Assembly (NCBI RefSeq): GCF_003993775.1
Contig: NZ_RJRZ01000003.1
Location: forward strand, 186,001-250,000
Reading direction: 5' to 3'
Length of the DNA: 64,000 bases
DNA from: Frigidibacter oleivorans
GTDB taxonomy: Bacteria > Pseudomonadota > Alphaproteobacteria > Rhodobacterales > Rhodobacteraceae
Positions 47,201-54,185 of the stretch are shown in pieces. The notes under the pieces are model-generated. The model saw only the letters and a list, made by a program, of their open reading frames with translations, searched no databases and was not told the origin of the DNA. Each line of letters begins with the position of its first letter. The first letter of the stretch is position 1. A program made the translations under genes and the position numbers.

Positions 47201-47440
47201 CACCGCGACCTCGTCCAGGAAGAAGCCCACGCCGATGCCGAGGATCGCCACCGCCGCCGCCAGGACCGGGACCGAGGGGCGCGGCGACAGATAGGCCGCG
47301 ACCACCGGCAGCAGGTAGATGATCCACACCGCCGAGCCGAGCGGCATCATCAGGTCGACCGCGAAGACCGCCACCGTCAGGACGGCGATCAGCACATGCA
47401 GCAGGAGGGCGCGGGAATCGGCGGCGCGGGACTCGGTCAC
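44294..47440 (-). CDS. Hybrid histidine kinase with GAF domain and three receivers
   Basis: A 1048-residue sensor. Several membrane helices (about 10-85), a GAF domain (about 105-265) and a long glutamine/glutamate coiled coil (about 270-360) lead to HisKA with His near 378 (SHELRTPLNALL). An ATPase domain (NFLSNALKFTE, GGTGLGLSI) and three receivers in series (starting near 655, 780 and 923; Asp in VLDVGLPDHSG, VLDMTLPDASG, LMDVMMPEMDG) complete it. The long frame runs upstream, but the GTG at 47440 matches the start of the membrane region; its ribosome binding site is weak. First gene of the CheR/HWE operon. Confidence 0.9.
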   Translation of the reverse strand: MTESRAADSRALLLHVLIAVLTVAVFAVDLMMPLGSAVWIIYLLPVVAAYLSPRPSVPVLAAAVAILGIGVGFFLDEVAVIGPRVALSNRIMGGLIIGILGTAGYFFVQNRVRLDRSDWLQQSQVALSRAVEGEIDLPELGDRMLAMLAPRLGARAAVAYARDRDSYRRIATYGLAEGAQVPDRFAAGGSHLWRAVAENRVIAMDSLPDTALPYGSALVRGAAAQTVIVPLREDGRVNGVLEFGLDGAPDPDLHLPLLDRIADPAGVAIRSAVYRARVRELLEETRRQAEELRSHTEELAASNEELEEQTRALQDSQARLEQQQAELEEQNAQLESQAQEMESQRDELARSQKLLEDQAAALARESRYKSEFVANMSHELRTPLNALLIMARLLSDNRAGNLTEEQLKWTATIESSGQDLLVLINDILDLAKVEAGKLDMSPERVLPGTVADKLVRAFTPQAQAKRLVLRVEAEEGLPPFVTDPARLEQVLRNFLSNALKFTERGEVVLGVKRGDGGLVFSVRDTGIGIAQSEQDAVFEAFRQADGTISRRYGGTGLGLSISRELAGLLGGRITLQSAEGVGSTLALHLPMEMPQQAASRPAPQRTLPPQPLRRIPAEAKERTLPPVPAGADDPAALSGLAGVEDDRGRLNPDARLILVVEDDPAFARVLVDLTHDLGFQCIVCGTAEGGIAAARQHLPHAIVLDVGLPDHSGLTVLDRLKRDVSTRHIPVHMVSAEDYTKQALEQGALSYLLKPVKREELMQALERLEDRLAQRMRRVLIVEDDPAQLDGLKALLGSKVVETVGAATAGEGLAVLRRGGVDCLVLDMTLPDASGFDLLSALDEDETISFPPVIVYTARALDEAEELRLRRYSKSIIIKGAKSPERLIDEVTLFLHQMVSDLPEQQQRLLAASLNRDAMLEGRRILAVEDDIRNIYALTGVFEPHGATVQIARNGREALEVLGRVADGASPGIDLVLMDVMMPEMDGLTATREIRRQERWKNLPIIMLTAKAMADDQATCLAAGANDYLAKPLDVDKLLSLARVWMPR

Positions 47441-47899
47441 TTGGGGCTTTCCGCTTTCTGGGTCTTCGGGGGGAACGGGGGACGGGCACCGGATGTTCTG
47501 CGCGCAAGGGCGGGCAGCGCGATCCCTGTCCTGCCGCAGGCGGCGGTCCGGCGCAAGCCCGCGCGGCCCGTCCGGCGCGCGGCCCCCCACCCCTGCCATG
47601 CCGCCACGGTCGCCGCCCCCGGCAGGGCGGATCGGAGGGTGGCTTGCCCTGTCAGGCCGGCAAAGGGTGACGACAACATCTTGTCCCTGATCGCACCAGG
47701 CCCCCAAGGGAAGACATCCGAATGGACAGCCAGTTGGCGCCGAACGCGCGGAAGGGGTTCCGGTTCCCGGGCCACCGGGGATTTTTTGCGCATCACCGTC
47801 CGCCCCCTCGCGCGCAGCGTCAGCCGCATCCGGCTGTGGACCTTCGCCCGCCGATCCGTCACCACTGGTACAACCGATCCGGCCGCTCTGGAGCCTGCC
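47441..47899. promoter_or_regulatory. 459-bp divergent region between sensor kinase and deoC
   Basis: No gene is supported here; open frames are shadows of the flanking genes. It must hold the promoters of the leftward kinase operon and of deoC. A small symmetric site TGGTACAACC at about 47867-47876 (GGT and ACC arms around ACA) is a possible regulator site for deoC. GGAG at 47890-47893 is the deoC ribosome binding site. Confidence 0.35.
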
Positions 47900-48907
47900 A
47901 TGACCACCGCACCGTCCGATCCGAACGCGCCCGGTTCCGCGACCGCGACGGGCCACGGCACGAACGACCCGCGCAATCCCGGCACCGGCCTGCGCGTCGA
48001 GATGTTCGAGGGCCACCGCGTCAACCGGCCCGCCGCCGAACGCCGCGCCGCCAGCCTGACCGCACGGCGCAGCCTGAAGAAGGACCATCAGGCGGCCTGG
48101 CTCGTCAACGCGATCCGCTGCATCGACCTGACCACGCTGGCGGGCGACGACACCGCCCAGCGGGTGCGCCGGCTCTGCGCCAAGGCACGCCGCCCCCTCG
48201 CGCCGCACCTGTTGCAGGCGCTGGACCTGGCAGAGCTGACCACCGGCGCGGTCTGCGTCTACCCGACGATGGTGCCCCATGCGGTGGCCGCGCTCGAGGG
48301 CAGCGGCATCCCCGTCGCCTCGGTCGCCACCGGCTTCCCGGCCGGGCTGATGCCCCTGCCCCTGCGGCTGCAGGAAATCCGCTGGGCCGTGGCCGAGGGT
48401 GCGGCGGAAATCGACATCGTCATCACCCGCGAACATGTGCTGACCGCGAACTGGCAGGCCCTGCATGACGAGGTGGCGGCAATGCGCGAGGCCTGCGGAC
48501 CCGCGCATATGAAGGCGATCCTCGCCACCGGCGAGTTGCAGACGCTCGACAACGTCTATGCGGCCTCGATGGTGGCGATGCAGGCCGGGTCGGATTTCAT
48601 CAAGACCTCGACCGGCAAGGAGGGGGTAAACGCGACCCTGCCCGTCAGCCTGACCATGCTGCGGGCGCTGCGCGACTATGGCGCGGCCACCGGCCACCGG
48701 GTGGGGTTCAAGCCGGCGGGCGGGCTGCGCACGGCAAAGGACGCGCTGAACTGGCAGGTGCTGATGATGGAGGAACTGGGCCGCGACTGGTTGCGCCCCG
48801 ACCTTTTCCGCATCGGGGCCTCGTCCCTGCTGTCCGACATCGAACGGCAGCTCGACCACCATGTCACCGGACGCTATGCCGCCGCCTCGCGGCAGGCCCT
48901 GGCCTGA
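47900..48907 (+). CDS. deoC: Deoxyribose-phosphate aldolase
   Basis: A 335-residue class I aldolase splitting 2-deoxyribose-5-phosphate to acetaldehyde and glyceraldehyde-3-phosphate in deoxynucleoside breakdown. CIDLTTL, VCVYP, the Schiff-base lysine in DFIKTSTG (Lys235) and the second lysine in GFKPAGG (Lys271) are intact. The protein has about 60 extra N-terminal residues compared with E. coli DeoC, like the longer eukaryote-type form. The ATG at 47900 has GGAG 7 bp upstream. The next gene, 10 bp on, is an aldehyde dehydrogenase that could remove the acetaldehyde. Confidence 0.95.
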   Translation: MTTAPSDPNAPGSATATGHGTNDPRNPGTGLRVEMFEGHRVNRPAAERRAASLTARRSLKKDHQAAWLVNAIRCIDLTTLAGDDTAQRVRRLCAKARRPLAPHLLQALDLAELTTGAVCVYPTMVPHAVAALEGSGIPVASVATGFPAGLMPLPLRLQEIRWAVAEGAAEIDIVITREHVLTANWQALHDEVAAMREACGPAHMKAILATGELQTLDNVYAASMVAMQAGSDFIKTSTGKEGVNATLPVSLTMLRALRDYGAATGHRVGFKPAGGLRTAKDALNWQVLMMEELGRDWLRPDLFRIGASSLLSDIERQLDHHVTGRYAAASRQALA

Positions 48908-48917
48908 GGAGGATGCG

Positions 48918-51296
48918 ATGACCCGGATCGCCGAGATTCTGACGACCTTCGACTATGGCCCCTCGCCCGAGGATGCCTCGGTGGCGCGGGGATGGCTCGC
49001 CCGCCATGCGCGGGGCTTCGGGCATTTCATCGACGGCGCCTTCCTGCCGCCGGGCGAGACCTTGCCCGTCACCGATCCCGCCACAGGCGCGGAACTGGCG
49101 CGGGTCAGCCAGGGGACCGAGGCGGATGTGGAGCGCGCGGTGAAGGCCGCGCGAACGGCGCAGCCGAAATGGGCGGCGCTGGACGGGCATGACCGCGCGC
49201 GCCATCTCTATGCGCTGGCCCGGCATCTGCAGCAGCATGCCCGGCTGCTGGCGGTGCTGGAGGTGCTCGACAGCGGGAAGCCGATCCGCGAGGCGCGCGA
49301 CATCGACCTGCCGCTGGCGATCCGGCATTTCTACCACCATGCCGGCTGGGCCGCGACGCTGGCCGACGATTTCCCCGGCCAGGCGCCGCACGGGGTCTGC
49401 GGTCAGGTGATCCCGTGGAACTTCCCGCTGCTGATGCTGGCCTGGAAGGTCGCGCCCGCGTTGGCGGCGGGCAATACCGTGGTGCTGAAACCCGCCGAAT
49501 GGACGCCGCTTTCCGCCCTCGCCTTCGCCGAGATCGCGCGCGAGGCGGGGCTGCCGAAGGGGGTGCTGAACATCGTCACCGGCGACGGGACGACGGGCGC
49601 CGCGCTGACCGGCCATCCCGGCATCGACAAGGTGGCCTTCACCGGCTCGACCGAGGTCGGCCGGCTGATCCGCCGCCAGACCGCCGGCACCGGCAAGGCG
49701 CTGACGCTGGAACTGGGCGGCAAGTCGCCCTTCGTGGTGATGGCGGATGCCGATCTCGACGCCGCGGTCGAGGGCGTGGTCGAGTCCATCTGGTTCAACC
49801 AGGGCGAGGTCTGCTGCGCCGGATCGCGCATCCTCGTGGCCGAGGCGGTGGCGCCGCGGTTCGAGGCGCTGCTGCGCGCGCGGATGGGCAAGCTGCGCAC
49901 CGGCGACCCGCTGGACAAGTCCACCGATATCGGCGCCATCGTCCATCCGGTGCAGCTGGACCGGATCCGCGCGCTGGTGGACCGGGGCGAGGCCGAGGGC
50001 GCGGTGCTGCACCGGGGCAGCGCGCCGGCCGAGGGCTGCTTCTACCCGCCGACGCTGGCCACGGGGGTGGAGCCGGCCTCGGTGCTGGCGACCGAGGAAA
50101 TCTTCGGCCCCGTCGTCACGCTGACGCCCTTCCGCACCCCCGAGGATGCGGTGGCGCTGGCCAATGCCACCCGCTACGGGCTCGCCGCCTCGATCTGGTC
50201 GGAAAGCCTGACGGTGGCGCTCGACCTTGCGGCGCGGATCCGGGCGGGGGTGGTCTGGGTGAACTGCGCCAATCTCTTCGATGCCGCCGCCCCCTTCGGC
50301 GGCATGCGCGACAGCGGCTTCGGCCGCGAGGGCGGGCGCGAGGGGATGGCGGCCTATCTGGCGCCCCCGGCCGCCAGGGCGCGGAAGGGCGAAGCCCTGC
50401 CCCCCGCCCCGCAGGCCCTGCCCGCCGCCGAGATAGTGCCCGGCACGCTGGACCGCACCGCCAAGCTCTATATCAGCGGCAAGCAGGCGCGGCCCGATGG
50501 CGGGCACAGCTATCCGGTCGCCGCCGAGCAGGGGTCGGGCGGCAAGGGCGCGGCGGGCCTCGCCCCCCTGGGCGGCCGCAAGGACATCCGCAACGCCGTC
50601 GAGGCCGCGCGCAAGGCCGAAGGCTGGTCGAACAGCAGCGGCCATGCGCGGGCGCAGGTGCTCTATTACCTCGCCGAAAACCTCTCGGCCCGGGCCGCGG
50701 AATTCGCCGACCGCCTGCGCGCCATGGGCGCGAACGCCGGCGCCGCGCGGGCCGAGGTCGACTGCGCGCTGCGCCGCATCGTCTGGTATGCGGCGCAGGC
50801 CGACCGGATCGACGGCGCGGCGCGGCAGATCGGGCCGGGCCTGACCGCGATCACCCGGGCCGAGCCGGTGGGCGTCATCGGCATCGCCTGCCCGCTGGCG
50901 GCGCCGCTCGCGGGCTTCGTCTCGCTGGTGCTGCCCGCCATCGCCGCCGGCAACCGGGTGGTGGCGATCCCCTCGCAGACGCAGCCCCTGGCCGCGACCG
51001 ACCTCTATCAGGTGTTCGACACCTCGGACCTGCCGGGCGGCGTCGTCAACATCGTCACCGGCGAGCGCGACGCGTTGGCCCGCGTCTTGGCCGACCATGA
51101 CGACGTGGACGCGGTCTGGTACGCGGGCACCGCCCAGGGTGCCGCGATGGTCGAGGCGGCGAGCGCCGGCAACCTGAAGCGGACCTGGGTCGAGGACGGG
51201 GCGGCGCGCGACTGGACCGGCCCGGCGGGACAGGGCCGCGATTTCCTGACCCGCGCGACCGAGGTCAAGACGGTGTGGCTGCCCTACGGCGCCTGA
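48918..51296 (+). CDS. ALDH16-type aldehyde dehydrogenase with C-terminal pseudo-domain
   Basis: A 792-residue protein with two aldehyde dehydrogenase regions. The first (to about 490) is complete: PWNFPLL, FTGSTEVG, catalytic Glu265 (LELGGKSP) and Cys299 in FNQGEVCCAG. The second (about 510-790) keeps the cofactor-domain layout but has no catalytic cysteine block and is truncated. This arrangement is that of bacterial ALDH16. AGGAGG at 48907-48912 precedes the ATG. Coupled to deoC, it most likely oxidises acetaldehyde or a related aldehyde; the substrate is inferred from context. Confidence 0.9.
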   Translation: MTRIAEILTTFDYGPSPEDASVARGWLARHARGFGHFIDGAFLPPGETLPVTDPATGAELARVSQGTEADVERAVKAARTAQPKWAALDGHDRARHLYALARHLQQHARLLAVLEVLDSGKPIREARDIDLPLAIRHFYHHAGWAATLADDFPGQAPHGVCGQVIPWNFPLLMLAWKVAPALAAGNTVVLKPAEWTPLSALAFAEIAREAGLPKGVLNIVTGDGTTGAALTGHPGIDKVAFTGSTEVGRLIRRQTAGTGKALTLELGGKSPFVVMADADLDAAVEGVVESIWFNQGEVCCAGSRILVAEAVAPRFEALLRARMGKLRTGDPLDKSTDIGAIVHPVQLDRIRALVDRGEAEGAVLHRGSAPAEGCFYPPTLATGVEPASVLATEEIFGPVVTLTPFRTPEDAVALANATRYGLAASIWSESLTVALDLAARIRAGVVWVNCANLFDAAAPFGGMRDSGFGREGGREGMAAYLAPPAARARKGEALPPAPQALPAAEIVPGTLDRTAKLYISGKQARPDGGHSYPVAAEQGSGGKGAAGLAPLGGRKDIRNAVEAARKAEGWSNSSGHARAQVLYYLAENLSARAAEFADRLRAMGANAGAARAEVDCALRRIVWYAAQADRIDGAARQIGPGLTAITRAEPVGVIGIACPLAAPLAGFVSLVLPAIAAGNRVVAIPSQTQPLAATDLYQVFDTSDLPGGVVNIVTGERDALARVLADHDDVDAVWYAGTAQGAAMVEAASAGNLKRTWVEDGAARDWTGPAGQGRDFLTRATEVKTVWLPYGA

Positions 51297-51325
51297 CCCG
51301 GGCCTGACCCGAGCCTGACCCGCGC
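51291..51325 (+). repeat. Three 11-bp tandem repeats across the ALDH stop
   Basis: GCCTGACCCG plus one varying base occurs three times in a row, starting at the end of the aldehyde dehydrogenase gene. Each copy contains TGA, and the 11-bp period puts a stop in all three frames. Confidence 0.85.
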
Positions 51326-51343
51326 CCGAGCCGGGGCCTGCCC

Positions 51344-51411
51344 CTGCAGCTGACCCAGATATCCCGGGGGTGAACTGGCCGGCACGGCCAGGAGGGGGCA
51401 GCGCCCCCTCC
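51344..51411. repeat. Convergent-gene hairpin element, copy 1
   Basis: A block from CTGCAGCTGACCCAGATATC to the CCCGGGGGTG run, then a perfect 9-bp hairpin at 51391-51411 (GGAGGGGGC, loop AGC, GCCCCCTCC), lies between the convergent aldehyde dehydrogenase and ABC genes. A near copy in the opposite orientation is at 61385-61432. It probably serves as a bidirectional transcription end. Confidence 0.75.
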
Positions 51412-51421
51412 CTTTCCGCCC

Positions 51422-52519
51422 TCAGCCCTGCGCCGGGAAGACGAGGCAGCGGTCGCGCCGCAGCATCAGCCACATCGGCGTGCCCGGGCGCGGCAGGAAC
51501 ACGTTGGGCACGCTGGCTGTCAGCCGCAGCCCGCCCTGTTCCAGCCGGAACTCCACAAGGCTTTCGCGGCCGAGGAAGCGGGCGCGTTCCACCACGCCGC
51601 GCGCGGCGGTGCCGTCCTGCGCCGTGGGGCTGGGACCGTGGCCGTTGCGGTCGAAGTCGATCTTCAGGTGCTGCGGCCGGATAACGATGTCGACATGGGT
51701 ACCGTCGGGCAGGCCCGGCGTCAGGAACTGGCCGAAGGGCGTGTCGGTCAGCGCGCCCCGCACCCGCCCGCCGATGACGTTGATGTCGGAAAAGAACCCC
51801 GCCGCCGCCTTGTCCACCGGCGCGTTGTAGATGTTGTAGGGCGCGCCCTGCTGCACGATCCGGCCGCCGCGCATCAGCGCGATCTCGTCGGCCATGCGCA
51901 TCGCCTCATGCGGTTCATGGGTGACCAGAACCACGGCGGTGCCTTCCTCCTTCAGCAGCGCCAGCGTCTCGTCGCGGATGCCGTCGCGCAGCCGTTCGTC
52001 GAGGCCCGAGAACGGCTCGTCCATCAGCATCACCCGCGGCCGCGGCGCCAGCGCCCGGACCAGCGCCACCCGCTGCTGCTCGCCCCCCGACAATTCGTGC
52101 GGGAACATGTCGATATGGCGGGTGAGGCCCACGCGCGCCAGCAGTTCCGCCACCCGCGCCCGGATCGCCGCGCGCGGCCCCGTCAGGCCGAAGCCGACAT
52201 TGCCCGCCACCGACAGATGCGGGAACAGCGCGAAGTCCTGGAACATCAGCCCGATGCCCCGCGCCTCGGGCGGCAGCACGCCGTCCGGGCCGCAGACCGC
52301 GCGCCCGTCCACCCGGATCTCGCCCGCATCGGGCGTGTCCACCCCGGCGATCAGCCGCAGCGTGGTGGACTTGCCGCAGCCCGACTGGCCCAGAAGGCAG
52401 GTCACCTGCCCCGCCGCCACCGTCAGCGACACATCCTCGACCACCGCGCGGCCGCCGAAGCGGCGGGTCAGGCCGCTGACCTGAAGCCTCGGGGGCGCGG
52501 GATCGGGGCTGGGGGGCAC
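51422..52519 (-). CDS. ABC transporter ATP-binding protein, FbpC/PotA type, orphan
   Basis: A 365-residue ATPase with Walker A GQSGCGKSTT, signature LSGGEQQRVALVRALAP, Walker B VMLMDEPFSGLDE and a C-terminal TOBE-like region (about 240-360). The RRFGGRAVVEDVSL start and FPHLSVAGNVGFGL are typical of iron(III), thiamine or polyamine importers. The start is a GTG at 52519 with no good ribosome binding site, so it is uncertain. No permease or binding-protein gene adjoins it, so the substrate cannot be told. An iron importer is the best guess. Confidence 0.82.
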   Translation of the reverse strand: MPPSPDPAPPRLQVSGLTRRFGGRAVVEDVSLTVAAGQVTCLLGQSGCGKSTTLRLIAGVDTPDAGEIRVDGRAVCGPDGVLPPEARGIGLMFQDFALFPHLSVAGNVGFGLTGPRAAIRARVAELLARVGLTRHIDMFPHELSGGEQQRVALVRALAPRPRVMLMDEPFSGLDERLRDGIRDETLALLKEEGTAVVLVTHEPHEAMRMADEIALMRGGRIVQQGAPYNIYNAPVDKAAAGFFSDINVIGGRVRGALTDTPFGQFLTPGLPDGTHVDIVIRPQHLKIDFDRNGHGPSPTAQDGTAARGVVERARFLGRESLVEFRLEQGGLRLTASVPNVFLPRPGTPMWLMLRRDRCLVFPAQG

Positions 52520-52631
52520 GGGCGGGTCTTCGGGCTGCTGCAGGCGGTTGCCGGCGCTTAGCAGCCGGGGCGCGGCCCGACAAGCGGGCGACCGGCCGCA
52601 ATGGCGGCCCGCCGGGTCGCGCGGGGCCGCG

Positions 52632-53204
52632 TCACGTCGCCGCCTCCATCGGATGCCAGGGCTGCCGCGGCGCGCCGCCGGGCAGCGCCGCCGTCCAGAC
52701 CTGCCCGCCGCCCGGCCCCTGATCCTCGGCCCGGGCGATCGGCCGTCCGGCCAGGTGACACCACAGCAGCGTGCCAACCCCGCCATGCCCGACCAGCAGC
52801 ACATCGCCCTCCGAGGCCAGCAGCGGTGCCGCCGCCGCGACGATCCGCGCCTGCGCGTCGACCGCCCGCTCCCAGCCCGCGGCGCTGGCCTCGGGCGCGG
52901 CGAAGCACAGATCGGCCAGTTCCTCGTGCCGGTCATGGGGGACATAGCCGGTGGCGGACCGGTCGATCTCGCCCATTTCGGGGCAGGTCTCGACCGGCAG
53001 GCCGAGCGCGGCGGCCAGGATCGCCGCCGTCTCCTGCGCCTTGCGCTCGGCGCTGGCGAGGATGCGGGCGGTGCCAGCGGGCCATCCCCGCGCCGCCGCC
53101 GCAGCGACCCGGGCGCGGCCCGTCTCGCTCAGCCCCCAGTCGGGCACCGGCACCGCCGGGTCGATGGCGACCTGCGGATGGCTGAGATAGCGCAGCACCG
53201 CCAC
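52632..53204 (-). CDS. Histidine phosphatase family protein with atypical SHP motif
   Basis: A 190-residue branch-2-like phosphoglycerate-mutase fold: the N-terminal catalytic histidine sits in YLSHPQV (His9) instead of the usual RHGE. ILASAERKAQETAAIL, EMGEIDRSATG and a second histidine in LLVGHGGVGTLL follow. Most triad positions are kept, so it may still be a phosphatase. It starts at a GTG at 53204, immediately after (or overlapping) the short-chain dehydrogenase stop. The substrate is unknown. Confidence 0.8.
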   Translation of the reverse strand: MAVLRYLSHPQVAIDPAVPVPDWGLSETGRARVAAAAARGWPAGTARILASAERKAQETAAILAAALGLPVETCPEMGEIDRSATGYVPHDRHEELADLCFAAPEASAAGWERAVDAQARIVAAAAPLLASEGDVLLVGHGGVGTLLWCHLAGRPIARAEDQGPGGGQVWTAALPGGAPRQPWHPMEAAT

Positions 53205-53207
53205 GGA

Positions 53208-53984
53208 TCAGATCGTGGCGACGGTCGCGCCGCCGTCGAGCAGGATGTTCTGCCCCACGACGAAGCCCGCATGGACCGAGCAGAGGAAGGCGCACATCGC
53301 CCCGAATTCCGCCGGCGTGCCATAGCGCTGCGCCGGGATCGTCGCCTCGCGCTGCGCCCGGGCCCGGGCCATGTCGATGCCTTCCGCCTTCGACACGCCG
53401 GTATCGAGCGCGATGGCACGGTCGGTGTCATGGATGCCGGGCAGCATGTTGTTGATGGTGACGCCATGTTTCGCCACCTGCCGCGAGGTGCCCGCGACGA
53501 AGCCGGTCAGCCCGGTCCGTGCCGCATTCGACAGGCCCAGCACCGGGATCGGCGCCTTGACCGATTGCGAGGTGATGTTGACGACGCGGCCCCAGCCCCG
53601 GTCCGTCATCGCCGGCACCAGCGCCTGCATCAGCGCGATGGGCGTCAGCATGTTGGCGTCGAGCGCGCGGATGAAATCGTCGCGGCTCCAGTCCGTCCAG
53701 GTGCCGGGGGGCGGGCCGCCGGCATTGGTCACGAGGATGTCGACGGCGCCCGCCGCCTCCAGCACCTTCGCCCGCGTCCCGGCCTCGGTGATGTCGCCCG
53801 CCACTGTCGTCACCTGCACGCCCTTGGCGCGCAGCGCCTCGGCCGTGGCCTCCAGCGCCTCGGCCCCGCGCGCGTTGATGACGAGGTCCACCCCCGCATC
53901 GGCCAGCGCCTCGGCGCAGCCGCGGCCAAGTCCCTTCGACGCCGCCGTCACCAGCGCGCGTTTCCCCCGGATGCCCAGATCCAT
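53208..53984 (-). CDS. Short-chain dehydrogenase/reductase lacking the YxxxK pair
   Basis: A 258-residue SDR with the cofactor glycine motif TAASKGLGRG at 13-22, NAGG at 87-90 and Ser139 (NITSQSV). Where the catalytic Tyr and Lys should be (13 and 17 residues after the serine) there are Ser152 and Arg156 (LGLSNAART). It resembles a group of SDRs annotated as 3-oxoacyl-ACP reductases with PIPVLGLSNAAR blocks. The ATG at 53984 has a GGGAGAGG ribosome binding site. Reductase activity is uncertain. Confidence 0.82.
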   Translation of the reverse strand: MDLGIRGKRALVTAASKGLGRGCAEALADAGVDLVINARGAEALEATAEALRAKGVQVTTVAGDITEAGTRAKVLEAAGAVDILVTNAGGPPPGTWTDWSRDDFIRALDANMLTPIALMQALVPAMTDRGWGRVVNITSQSVKAPIPVLGLSNAARTGLTGFVAGTSRQVAKHGVTINNMLPGIHDTDRAIALDTGVSKAEGIDMARARAQREATIPAQRYGTPAEFGAMCAFLCSVHAGFVVGQNILLDGGATVATI

Positions 53985-54132
53985 ATTGCCTCTCCCGTTG
54001 CTGCCGCGCGACTGCGCGGACCCGTCGGCACCAAGCCGCGTTGACCCGCGCGCCGCGCCGGGGTTTGATCCCGGCCGGGGCGCATCGGGCGCATGGGCGG
54101 CACAATGCCCGCGCGCCTGCCCCTTCACAAGA

Positions 54133-54163
54133 GCCCGGGGCGCGCGCGCGCGCGCCGCCGGGC
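54133..54163. repeat. Alternating GC run within a hairpin upstream of the Hint gene
   Basis: Eight GC dinucleotides in a row (54140-54155) lie between GCCCGG and CCGGGC arms. The run could form Z-DNA or a long hairpin just before the Hint gene start. Confidence 0.6.
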
Positions 54164-54185
54164 CCGCCCAGACCGGAGCCCGCCC

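Noticed and set aside
45713-47899. Upstream extension of deoC
   Set aside because: Antisense to the hybrid kinase; the ATG at 47900 follows a good ribosome binding site.
47722-48468. Plus-strand frame overlapping the deoC start
   Set aside because: Out of frame with deoC over most of its length and arginine/proline-rich.
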